DNA of 8,443 nt from assembly GCA_903827075.1 (NCBI GenBank), contig CAIKGX010000173.1, forward strand, positions 1-8,443, read 5' to 3'. Position numbers and translations under genes: made by a program. This DNA comes from an uncultured beta proteobacterium (GTDB lineage Bacteria > Pseudomonadota > Gammaproteobacteria > Burkholderiales > Burkholderiaceae). Below the pieces are notes generated by a model. The model was not told where the DNA came from. It did no database searches and saw only the letters and a list, made by a program, of their open reading frames with translations. How positions within the stretch are numbered: position 1 is the stretch's first letter; every line of letters begins with the position of its first letter. Shown one piece after another: positions 1 to 5,728 of the stretch.

Positions 1-799
1 GGTCAATATCTAGACCCCAATCTGCAATTGGACCTAGTTTAGGAGATAGACCATAAAACAGCAGTAAATCATCAACAGGGATATGGCGAAGTCCACCATC
101 AATGCCGGTGACGGTAATTGCATTGAGGCGCTGATCACTAGATTCAAATCCCGTGATTTGCCCAATGATGAGTTGCATTTCATGAGCAGCGCATAGGGCG
201 CGCATCTTGGTAATGGATTGTGGAGCCGCTTTGAAGTCATCGCGACGGTGAATCAGTGTGACACTGGCGGCCTTGCTAGAAAAATATAAGACCCAATCCA
301 AGGCTGAATCACCACCGCCACAAATCACTAAGCGTTTGCCAGTAAATGATTCAGGGTTCTTCACGCGGTAAAAAACCTGTTTATCTTCAAAAGCATCTAA
401 GCCTTCAAGGTTGAGGGTTCGCGGTTGAAATGCACCCACCCCTGCAGCAATAAAGATTGTTTTACTAAGAAAGCGTTGATCCTGGGAGGTCACAATTAAA
501 AAACGACCATCAGTCTGTTTTTCAAGAGTAGTGACCTCTTGCCCCATATGAAATTGCGCCCCAAAAGGCTTAATTTGCTTCAGCAGATTATTGGTAAGCT
601 CACGTCCAGTGCAGACAGGAATCGCAGGGATATCGTAGATGGGTTTGTCTGGATACAGCTCAATACATTGACCGCCCACTTCTGGGAGGGAGTCGATAAC
701 ATGCGCTTTTATTTCAAGAAGTCCCAGCTCAAATACTTGAAAGAGTCCCACTGGACCGGCGCCAATAATGACTGCATCGGTTTGAATGGGTGGGTGCAA
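1..799 (-). CDS. Ferredoxin--NADP+ reductase, TrxR-like type (3' end outside window)
   Basis: FAD- and NADPH-binding flavoprotein expected to exchange electrons between NADPH and ferredoxin in the cytoplasm. The first 266 codons are present; the C-terminus lies beyond the left edge (family about 340-350 residues). Residues 8-18 form the FAD dinucleotide fold (DAVIIGAGPVG). GGQC at 42-45 and LYPDKPIYDIP at 48-58 are typical of this reductase type. The NADPH-binding turn is CGGGDSALDW (160-169), with HRRDDF (184-189) after it. The CxxC redox pair that thioredoxin reductases carry just before GGDSA is absent, which favours ferredoxin reductase over thioredoxin reductase. The start is TTG at 799: an in-frame TGA at 805-803 lies two codons upstream, and no ATG or GTG occurs before the FAD motif. 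AAGAG at 812-808 is a suitable ribosome binding site. It lies 39 bp downstream of fdxA in the same direction, so the pair is probably co-transcribed. Confidence 0.9.
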   Translation of the reverse strand, partial: MHPPIQTDAVIIGAGPVGLFQVFELGLLEIKAHVIDSLPEVGGQCIELYPDKPIYDIPAIPVCTGRELTNNLLKQIKPFGAQFHMGQEVTTLEKQTDGRFLIVTSQDQRFLSKTIFIAAGVGAFQPRTLNLEGLDAFEDKQVFYRVKNPESFTGKRLVICGGGDSALDWVLYFSSKAASVTLIHRRDDFKAAPQSITKMRALCAAHEMQLIIGQITGFESSDQRLNAITVTGIDGGLRHIPVDDLLLFYGLSPKLGPIADWGLDID

Positions 800-807
800 A
801 ACTCAAT

Positions 808-812
808 CTCTT
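808..812 (-). promoter_or_regulatory. Ribosome binding site supporting the TTG start of the ferredoxin reductase
   Basis: AAGAG on the minus strand sits 8 nt before the TTG at 799. Because the reading frame is closed by TGA at 805-803, this site helps fix the non-ATG start. Confidence 0.5.
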
Positions 813-838
813 AGCTTGTGATCAAAATGAAAATGAAC

Positions 839-1162
839 TTACTTTTCCAATTGATCCAGTTTGCTCTTCACGTCCTTCCAATCATCCGCATCAGGCAATG
901 CAGCCTTAGATTTGGTAATGGAAGGCCAGCCAGAGGTTAAGTCAGCATTTAATTTAATGAAAGCTTGTTGATCGCCCGGCACATCATCTTCTGCATAAAT
1001 TGCATTGACAGGACACTCGGGTACGCACACTGCACAATCAATGCATTCATCGGGATCAATTACGAGGAAATTAGGGCCCTCGCGGAAACAGTCAACTGGG
1101 CAGACGTCAACACAGTCAGTGTATTTGCAGCGGATGCAAGCTTCGGTAACAACGTAAGTCAT
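839..1162 (-). CDS. fdxA: 7Fe ferredoxin ([3Fe-4S] plus [4Fe-4S])
   Basis: Small soluble electron carrier of 107 residues, the usual length for FdxA of the Azotobacter ferredoxin I type. Eight cysteines of the two-cluster fold plus one extra are visible: C9, C12, C17, C21, C25, then C40, C43, C46 and C50. By family precedent C9, C17 and C50 hold the 3Fe-4S cluster, and C21, C40, C43 and C46 hold the 4Fe-4S cluster, leaving C12 and C25 free. The acidic tail after residue 60 is typical. The start is ATG at 1162, giving the family N-terminus MTYVVTEACIRC; the frame stays open upstream to a TTG at 1192, but those ten residues are not family-like. No strong Shine-Dalgarno precedes the ATG. The gene for a ferredoxin--NADP+ reductase follows directly, so the two proteins may be redox partners (inference). 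Confidence 0.96.
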   Translation of the reverse strand: MTYVVTEACIRCKYTDCVDVCPVDCFREGPNFLVIDPDECIDCAVCVPECPVNAIYAEDDVPGDQQAFIKLNADLTSGWPSITKSKAALPDADDWKDVKSKLDQLEK

Positions 1163-1180
1163 GATATTTAATTGGAGGGC

Positions 1181-1197
1181 GCCTATGGACAATAGGC
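1181..1197. promoter_or_regulatory. Inverted repeat in the fdxA leader (6-bp arms, 5-nt loop)
   Basis: GCCTAT at 1181-1186 and ATAGGC at 1192-1197 are perfect complements around a 5-nt loop. The repeat lies 19-35 nt upstream of the fdxA ATG. If the -10-like element at 1209-1204 is used, transcription would begin near 1197, placing this hairpin at the very 5' end of the fdxA mRNA, or making it an operator over the start site. The function is inferred. Confidence 0.4.
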
Positions 1198-1203
1198 TGC
1201 AAA

Positions 1204-1232
1204 GTTATAAAAACACAATTTTAGCTGAAATA
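1204..1232 (-). promoter_or_regulatory. Possible fdxA promoter
   Basis: On the minus strand TATAAC (1209-1204) matches the sigma-70 -10 box at five of six positions. With a 17-bp spacer the -35 would be TATTTC (1232-1227), a poor match, so the promoter would be weak or activator-dependent. An alternative -35, TTGACC at 1258-1253, has only a poor -10 (GGGTAT) at the right spacing. On the plus strand the overlapping TATAAA (1206-1211) could serve the divergent dehydrogenase gene but lacks a good -35. Confidence 0.3.
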
Positions 1233-1255
1233 CCCCATTTTCTAGACAAAGGGGT
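1232..1255. promoter_or_regulatory. 24-bp near-perfect palindrome, candidate operator
   Basis: The half ACCCCATTTTCT (1232-1243) and the half AGACAAAGGGGT (1244-1255) are reverse complements at 10 of 12 positions, centred on TCTAGA. The palindrome ends 18 bp before the dehydrogenase GTG codon and lies upstream of the putative fdxA -10, so a dimeric regulator bound here could affect either gene. It lacks the T-run expected of a terminator. No regulator gene is in the window, and I do not recognise the site as that of a known regulator family. Confidence 0.45.
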
Positions 1256-1265
1256 CAATTTACTT

Positions 1266-1269
1266 GAGG
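1266..1269 (+). promoter_or_regulatory. Ribosome binding site of the hydroxyacid dehydrogenase
   Basis: GAGG followed by T gives good pairing to the 16S tail. The spacing is short to GTG 1274 (4 nt) and long to ATG 1283 (13 nt). The GTG is slightly favoured, but neither spacing is ideal. Confidence 0.45.
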
Positions 1270-1273
1270 TAAA

Positions 1274-2284
1274 GTGCCTGTTATGACGACACAGATCAAA
1301 ACCCCAAAGCCTAAAATTCTGGTAGCGAGAGCCATATTTCCAGAAGCCTTAGCCAAATTGGAGGAATCCTTTGAGGTTCGCTCGAACCAGGCTGACCAAA
1401 TTTTTACGCCTGAGGAGTTGAAAAAAGAACTATCGGGCGTAGTAGGGGCATTAGTTGCTGGTAGTGAGCGAATAGATGCGGCAGCTTTATCTCAGGCACA
1501 GAATTTACGAGTGGTGGCCAATATATCTGTGGGGTATAACAATTTTGATGTTCCGGCTATTAATGCTGCTGGCGTCATGGCAACTAATACTCCAGATGTG
1601 CTGACTGATACCACTGCTGATTTTGGTTTTGCATTACTAATGGCGACAGCTCGGCGTATTACCGAATCTGAGCATTGGTTGAGGGGCGGAAATTGGACGA
1701 AGTGGTCCATCATTAATAATCCATTGGGTGTAGATGTCCATCACAGCACTATCGGAATTATTGGCATGGGCCGAATAGGTCAAGGAATTGCAAAGCGTGC
1801 GCTTGGCTTTGGTATGAAAGTGATTTATCACAATCGTAGTCGTTTATCTGAAACTGACGAAACATCCTACCAAGCTAGCTATGTGTCCAAGGAGGAATTA
1901 CTCCGTACTGCTGATCACATTGTGCTGGTGTTGCCTTACACCCCAGAAAACCATCACACCATTGGTGTAAAAGAAATCGCTTTAATGAAACCGACTGCAA
2001 CGCTGATCAATATTGCGCGTGGGGGAATTGTGGATGATGTGGCTTTGGCTGCGGCGCTCAAGGCGGGAAAAATATTTGCAGCAGGATTGGATGTATTTGA
2101 AGGTGAGCCGACTGTGCACCCAGAGTTACTCAAGCTGAGCAATGTCGTCTTGGCCCCACACATTGCTAGCGCTACTGAAAAAACACGCAGGGCAATGGTT
2201 GATCTTGCAATTGAAAATTTGCGGGCAGCACTTAACGGAAAAAAACCGCCCAGCTTAATTAATGCAGAAGCATTTAAGGGATAA
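1274..2284 (+). CDS. D-2-hydroxyacid dehydrogenase, glyoxylate/hydroxypyruvate reductase type
   Basis: NAD(P)H-dependent cytoplasmic enzyme predicted to reduce 2-oxoacids such as glyoxylate, hydroxypyruvate or 2-ketogluconate to D-2-hydroxyacids. It has 336 residues. The substrate-binding domain carries VVANISVGYNNFD (80-92). The nucleotide fold has G164-x-G166-x-x-G169. The end of the second strand reads HNRSR (186-190) with no acidic residue, which favours NADPH over NADH. The catalytic triad R249, E278 and H296 is intact with the spacing of D-glycerate dehydrogenases. Overall resemblance is to E. coli GhrB, but substrate cannot be read from sequence. The start is uncertain: GTG at 1274 lies 4 nt after GAGG (1266-1269), while ATG at 1283 lies 13 nt after it and would give 333 residues. 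It is the only rightward gene here, divergent from fdxA and convergent with the small membrane protein gene 4 bp away. Confidence 0.92.
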   Translation: MPVMTTQIKTPKPKILVARAIFPEALAKLEESFEVRSNQADQIFTPEELKKELSGVVGALVAGSERIDAAALSQAQNLRVVANISVGYNNFDVPAINAAGVMATNTPDVLTDTTADFGFALLMATARRITESEHWLRGGNWTKWSIINNPLGVDVHHSTIGIIGMGRIGQGIAKRALGFGMKVIYHNRSRLSETDETSYQASYVSKEELLRTADHIVLVLPYTPENHHTIGVKEIALMKPTATLINIARGGIVDDVALAAALKAGKIFAAGLDVFEGEPTVHPELLKLSNVVLAPHIASATEKTRRAMVDLAIENLRAALNGKKPPSLINAEAFKG

Positions 2285-2288
2285 AAAA

Positions 2289-2582
2289 CTATTCCGCTTC
2301 AATTTCTTCGGGGAGATCTCGCAGGGCAAGCTCAATACCACCAAATTTAGCGGCCACCCAGTTGTAAACCTTGCAAGCAATCCACAGCAAAGCAAAGCCG
2401 AGCAGGGCATTGAGTATTAAGGCGGAGAGCACGGTAAATCCGGGGATCGCACCATCGCGGATGAAGGCCACAAACAGGGCCAACAGCACAATCGGTACTG
2501 AGAAGCAGAGATAAACCAAAACCATAGTTTTGGCTGTGTGCATTGGGTCTAAGAAGACGATTTCTTTTTTGCTAAGTTTCAT
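2289..2582 (-). CDS. Small two-helix membrane protein of unknown function
   Basis: This 97-residue protein belongs to no family I can name with confidence. Two hydrophobic stretches, roughly residues 19-41 and 52-72, are probable membrane helices. They are joined by a short loop containing R42, D43 and G44. The N-terminus is basic (MKLSKKE), and the C-terminus is a soluble segment with KVYNWVAAKFGGIEL (71-85) ending in an acidic run. A YNxxA...GGIE-like end after two helices resembles small membrane proteins I have seen in other bacteria, but I cannot give a verified family. The start ATG at 2582 follows the moeA stop by 12 bp, with no clear Shine-Dalgarno, so it is probably the last gene of the moaA-mobA-moeA transcript. 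The sequence shows no direct link to molybdenum metabolism. Confidence 0.75.
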   Translation of the reverse strand: MKLSKKEIVFLDPMHTAKTMVLVYLCFSVPIVLLALFVAFIRDGAIPGFTVLSALILNALLGFALLWIACKVYNWVAAKFGGIELALRDLPEEIEAE

Positions 2583-2594
2583 AATGGGGCAATC

Positions 2595-3932
2595 TTAAAG
2601 CAGTCCATCAAAAAGCGCCACATCTACCCAATCACCGGCAGCAATATTTCCCTGATCATGATGAAGAATGACAAAGCAATTAGCCTCACTCATCGACCTT
2701 AAAATCCCAGCACCTTGACTGCCAGTCAACTTCACGGTGGGCTTCCCGTCAGATCCTCGTCCCAAAATAGCGCGTTGATATTCTGTGCGACCGGGTCGTT
2801 TTCGAATGGGCTCTTGCGCGATTGCTTGAGTTTGCTGAGCTTCAGTCTGGCTAGCGCCATTGAGTTGCAATAGGGCGGAGCGCACAAATTGATAGAAGGT
2901 CACCATGACCGCTACAGGATTTCCGGGTAGGCCAAAGAATAAGGTTTTGCTGGCGGGTAGCTTTCCCTCAACTGGCCTGAGTACCCCAAAAGCCATCGGC
3001 CGACCTGGTCGCATGGCAATTTTCCAAAAGCCCACGTCCCCGAGTTCTTGCATGATTTGCTTGGTGTAATCTGCCTCACCGACAGAAACCCCACCAGAAG
3101 AAATCAATACATCGGCTTGCTGTGCTGCCTTACAAAAGGCTTCCTTAAGAGAGATTGGATCGTCTCGCACGATGCCGCAATCAATAATTTCTAAATTCAG
3201 ACGGTTCAGTAGGCCAGTCAAGCTATAGCGATTACTGTCATAAATACTGCCAGCATCTAAAGTTTCTCCAATCGAGCGCAACTCATCCCCGGAGGACACA
3301 ATGGCTACCTTCAGTTTTCGGTGTACCGAGAGGGTGGCAATCCCCAATGAGGCGGCCAATCCTAAATCGGAAGGTCGCAAAAGGCGTCCAGCAAGAATGG
3401 CGGGTTTGCCCGCCTGTAAATCTTCCCCGCGCAAACGGCGATTTTCACCGCGTTTGAGTTGGCCCTGCTCAAACTGAATGACTGAAGAATCATCAGGATT
3501 TGGATTGGAAGTTAATTCTTGGGGAACGACGGTGTCACAAGCATTGGGCATAACAGCCCCAGTCATGATCTTAAGACATTCGCCTTGGCGTATGCTGCCT
3601 TCGTAAGGCTTGCCAGCATACGCAGTACCAATCACCTTGAGAGTGATGTTGTCATCACCCGCACTTAAGCATTCTCCGTGAAAAGCAAAACCATCCATTG
3701 CAGAGTTATCTGCAGCAGGTACATCAATGGGAGAAAGCAAGTCTTCTGCCAGAATGCGATTGATGGCCTGATCTAAAGAAATAGCTTCTATATCACCAGG
3801 ACTATTTAGTGCTTTAGATTCAGCAATAAGCTCTCTTACTAATCCTGAAATAGCTTTGCGTGCATCATCCACATGTAAGGATGCTGTTAGTAAAATGGGG
3901 TCGCTTGGAGAAAGGGTGATTGAGTTGCTCAT
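2595..3932 (-). CDS. moeA: Molybdopterin molybdenumtransferase MoeA
   Basis: Inserts molybdate into adenylylated molybdopterin to make molybdenum cofactor. It has 445 residues, somewhat longer than E. coli MoeA (411) because of an N-terminal extension. Visible motifs in order are VPAADNSAMDGFA (71-83, including the conserved D80), KIMTGAVMP (121-129), SSGDEL in the MogA-like domain (213-218), SSGGVSVGEADYT (278-290, D288 matching E. coli D228), MRPGRPMAFG (307-316), LPGNPVA (335-341), and a C-terminal domain with QGAGILRSMSEANCF (406-420). It starts at ATG 3932, whose ATGA overlaps the mobA stop codon by 4 bp. AAGAGG at 3945-3940 lies 7 nt upstream, so translation is likely coupled to mobA. 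No MogA or MoaB gene is visible nearby to supply the adenylylated intermediate. Confidence 0.96.
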   Translation of the reverse strand: MSNSITLSPSDPILLTASLHVDDARKAISGLVRELIAESKALNSPGDIEAISLDQAINRILAEDLLSPIDVPAADNSAMDGFAFHGECLSAGDDNITLKVIGTAYAGKPYEGSIRQGECLKIMTGAVMPNACDTVVPQELTSNPNPDDSSVIQFEQGQLKRGENRRLRGEDLQAGKPAILAGRLLRPSDLGLAASLGIATLSVHRKLKVAIVSSGDELRSIGETLDAGSIYDSNRYSLTGLLNRLNLEIIDCGIVRDDPISLKEAFCKAAQQADVLISSGGVSVGEADYTKQIMQELGDVGFWKIAMRPGRPMAFGVLRPVEGKLPASKTLFFGLPGNPVAVMVTFYQFVRSALLQLNGASQTEAQQTQAIAQEPIRKRPGRTEYQRAILGRGSDGKPTVKLTGSQGAGILRSMSEANCFVILHHDQGNIAAGDWVDVALFDGLL

Positions 3933-4534
3933 TGCGTTGCCTCTTCTAATGCCTGCAATTCTTCAGGAGTATTGACATTGGCAAAGGCTTGCGCATCATC
4001 GAATATGACGGTGCTGCTCTGCAAGGCTTGAAACCATCGATCAATTTTCAACTCACCCGTAGCCAAAAAAGTATTTAAGGAATCTTCCAAACTGCTGCGC
4101 ATTAAGCAGAAAACAGGCTGCGCCCAAATCTTGCCATTGTCTTCTTTGGTAGATGCATATACCAAATCAAATGGACCGCTTTCTAATTCCACCACCATCT
4201 TTGCTGCAAGATCGGTAGGAAGCAGTGGTGAGTCACAGGGGGAGGTGAGAAGAAAAGGCGTTTTGCAATTCTTCATGCCGATTGAAAATCCCGCCAATGG
4301 GCCTGAGAAGTCAACGGTTTCATCCATCAATACCGGATAGCCATAACTAGCGTATTTAGTGATATTCCGATTGGCGTTAATGAGTATGGGGCCCACCTGG
4401 TTCTTTAGGCGAGCAATGGCAGATTCAATCAAAGGCTTGCCATGAAACGGGATTAAGCCTTTATCTATCCCACCCATTCGTTGGGCGCGGCCACCAGCCA
4501 AAATCAGCGCCGAAATTTGGTCTTTTGAAATCAT
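3929..4534 (-). CDS. mobA: Molybdenum cofactor guanylyltransferase MobA
   Basis: Transfers GMP from GTP to molybdenum cofactor to give the guanine dinucleotide form used by DMSO-reductase-family enzymes such as nitrate reductase and formate dehydrogenase. Its 201 residues are normal for the family. The nucleotide-binding signature LILAGGRAQRMGGIDKGL spans residues 10-27, with K25 the expected GTP contact. GPLAG (78-82) and TSPCDSPLLP (97-106) follow; D101 aligns with the metal-binding Asp of E. coli MobA. The C-terminal NVNTPEEL (187-194) is also typical. It starts at ATG 4534, sharing one base with the moaA stop (TAATG), so it should be translated by re-initiation after moaA. Its presence implies the cell makes at least one bis-MGD enzyme, not seen in this window. 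Confidence 0.95.
   Translation of the reverse strand: MISKDQISALILAGGRAQRMGGIDKGLIPFHGKPLIESAIARLKNQVGPILINANRNITKYASYGYPVLMDETVDFSGPLAGFSIGMKNCKTPFLLTSPCDSPLLPTDLAAKMVVELESGPFDLVYASTKEDNGKIWAQPVFCLMRSSLEDSLNTFLATGELKIDRWFQALQSSTVIFDDAQAFANVNTPEELQALEEATQ
3940..3945 (-). promoter_or_regulatory. moeA ribosome binding site inside mobA
   Basis: AAGAGG on the minus strand lies 7 nt before the moeA ATG and within the last codons of mobA. This strong site, together with the ATGA overlap, supports translational coupling. Confidence 0.65.
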
Positions 4535-5646
4535 TAGCCGCCGATGTAGGACATCTCTACTTTTCGGTTGGCAGGGTCGGTTGCAATATTGGACCCCCGA
4601 ATTTCAGAATAGTGATCATTCCGCGCGGCCCAGGTGCTCATAATGGCGTTCGCAATCTCTAAATCACTTTTACCCGTGCGCATCAATGTTTTGAAATCAA
4701 AGCCTTCATTAGCAAATAAACAAAGGTAAAGCTGCCCATCAGTGGAAATACGAGCGCGAGTACATTCATGGCAGAAAGTTTGAGTCACGCTAGAAATCAC
4801 ACCTACCTCACCGGAGCCATCAACATAGCGCCAGCGCTGTGCAACCTCTCCTGGGTAATTCGCCTCAATGGGTTCTAGAGGAAAGACCTCATGAATTCTG
4901 GCAATCACCTCATTTGAGGGAAGCACTTGCGCCATATTCCAGCCATTTGAACTTCCCACATCCATAAACTCAATGAAACGTAGGGTTACACCACTGCCTT
5001 TGAAATGTTTTGCCATGGCAATGATTTCTTGATCGTTGGTACCCTTCTTCACTACCATATTCACTTTAAGATTCGTAAAGCCTAATTCTTGTGCGGCAGT
5101 AATGCCATCTAAAACATCGGTCACTGGGAAATCCACATCATTCATTTGCTTGAAGATGGCATCGTTTAAGCCATCAAGACTCACCGTAATTCGATGAAGG
5201 CCAGCTGCTTTCAACGCAGCTGCTTTCTTGTGCAAAAGGCTGCCATTGGTTGTGAGTGTTAAGTCCAGTGGATTGCCTGCAGGAGTACGAATTTTTGCCA
5301 GCATATCCACTAGCACTTCTAGGTTTTTACGAAGTAAAGGTTCGCCACCAGTCAGGCGAATTTTTTCTACGCCTAATAAGGTAAAGACGGTAGTTAGTCT
5401 GGTGATCTCTTCAAAACTGAGCAATTCTTGATGGGAAAGGTAGGGGTGGTCTTTGTCAAACACTTCCTTGGGCATGCAATAGGTGCAGCGGAAGTTGCAA
5501 CGATCAGTCACCGAAATGCGTAAATCTCGCAAAGGGCGGGCGCGAGTATCGTGAATGGGGCCATTGGCAATGGCAAGCTCAGAAGGAATGGAGGGCGTTA
5601 GGCCTTTTCCTTCATCGATGCGAATGGGGATTACTTTTTGAACCAT
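4534..5646 (-). CDS. moaA: GTP 3',8-cyclase MoaA
   Basis: Radical SAM enzyme that converts GTP to 3',8-cyclo-GTP, the first step of molybdenum cofactor synthesis, which MoaC completes. From the ATG at 5646 the protein has 370 residues. The N-terminal cluster motif is C50-x3-C54-x2-C57 (TDRCNFRCTYCMP), followed by RLTGGEPLLR (97-106) for SAM binding. The second, substrate-binding cluster is held by C292, C295 and C309. The C-terminus ends in the conserved GG pair (SYIGG). The frame extends upstream to a TTG at 5682, which would add 12 residues. The ATG is preferred because MVQKVIPIR resembles the N-termini of related Burkholderiaceae MoaA. Neither start has a strong Shine-Dalgarno. A promoter-like sequence lies right against the ATG. 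First gene of moaA-mobA-moeA, 82 bp after rne. Confidence 0.95.
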   Translation of the reverse strand: MVQKVIPIRIDEGKGLTPSIPSELAIANGPIHDTRARPLRDLRISVTDRCNFRCTYCMPKEVFDKDHPYLSHQELLSFEEITRLTTVFTLLGVEKIRLTGGEPLLRKNLEVLVDMLAKIRTPAGNPLDLTLTTNGSLLHKKAAALKAAGLHRITVSLDGLNDAIFKQMNDVDFPVTDVLDGITAAQELGFTNLKVNMVVKKGTNDQEIIAMAKHFKGSGVTLRFIEFMDVGSSNGWNMAQVLPSNEVIARIHEVFPLEPIEANYPGEVAQRWRYVDGSGEVGVISSVTQTFCHECTRARISTDGQLYLCLFANEGFDFKTLMRTGKSDLEIANAIMSTWAARNDHYSEIRGSNIATDPANRKVEMSYIGG

Positions 5647-5652
5647 CAGCTT

Positions 5653-5682
5653 ATTATGGCTGTGAAACGGTGTTTCTGCCAA
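5653..5682 (-). promoter_or_regulatory. Promoter-like sequence abutting the moaA start
   Basis: On the minus strand TTGGCA (5682-5677) and CATAAT (5658-5653) each match the sigma-70 consensus at five of six positions, with an 18-bp spacer. Transcription would begin about at 5646, the A of the moaA ATG, giving a leaderless or nearly leaderless message. The -35 overlaps the alternative TTG start, which would make that start unusable from this promoter. The match is good but may be chance. Confidence 0.35.
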
Positions 5683-5728
5683 ACCGCCAAATATCTTTTT
5701 GGGATAAATGACGGTCTGGAGAAAAAGA

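Noticed and set aside
539..814. Plus-strand open frame of 91 codons
   Set aside because: It lies opposite the ferredoxin reductase, whose FAD-binding motif is encoded on the minus strand; its product shows no recognisable motif.
839..1192. Longer fdxA form from TTG at 1192
   Set aside because: The ten extra residues are not family-like, and the ATG at 1162 gives the standard 107-residue protein. The extension would also run through the leader inverted repeat.
1232..1255. The palindrome as a bidirectional terminator
   Set aside because: It lies between divergent genes, its only GC pairs are at the outer ends, and no T-run follows on either strand.
4534..5682. moaA start at TTG 5682
   Set aside because: The ATG at 5646 gives a family-like N-terminus, and the TTG is part of a -35-like hexamer. 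It is kept only as an alternative.
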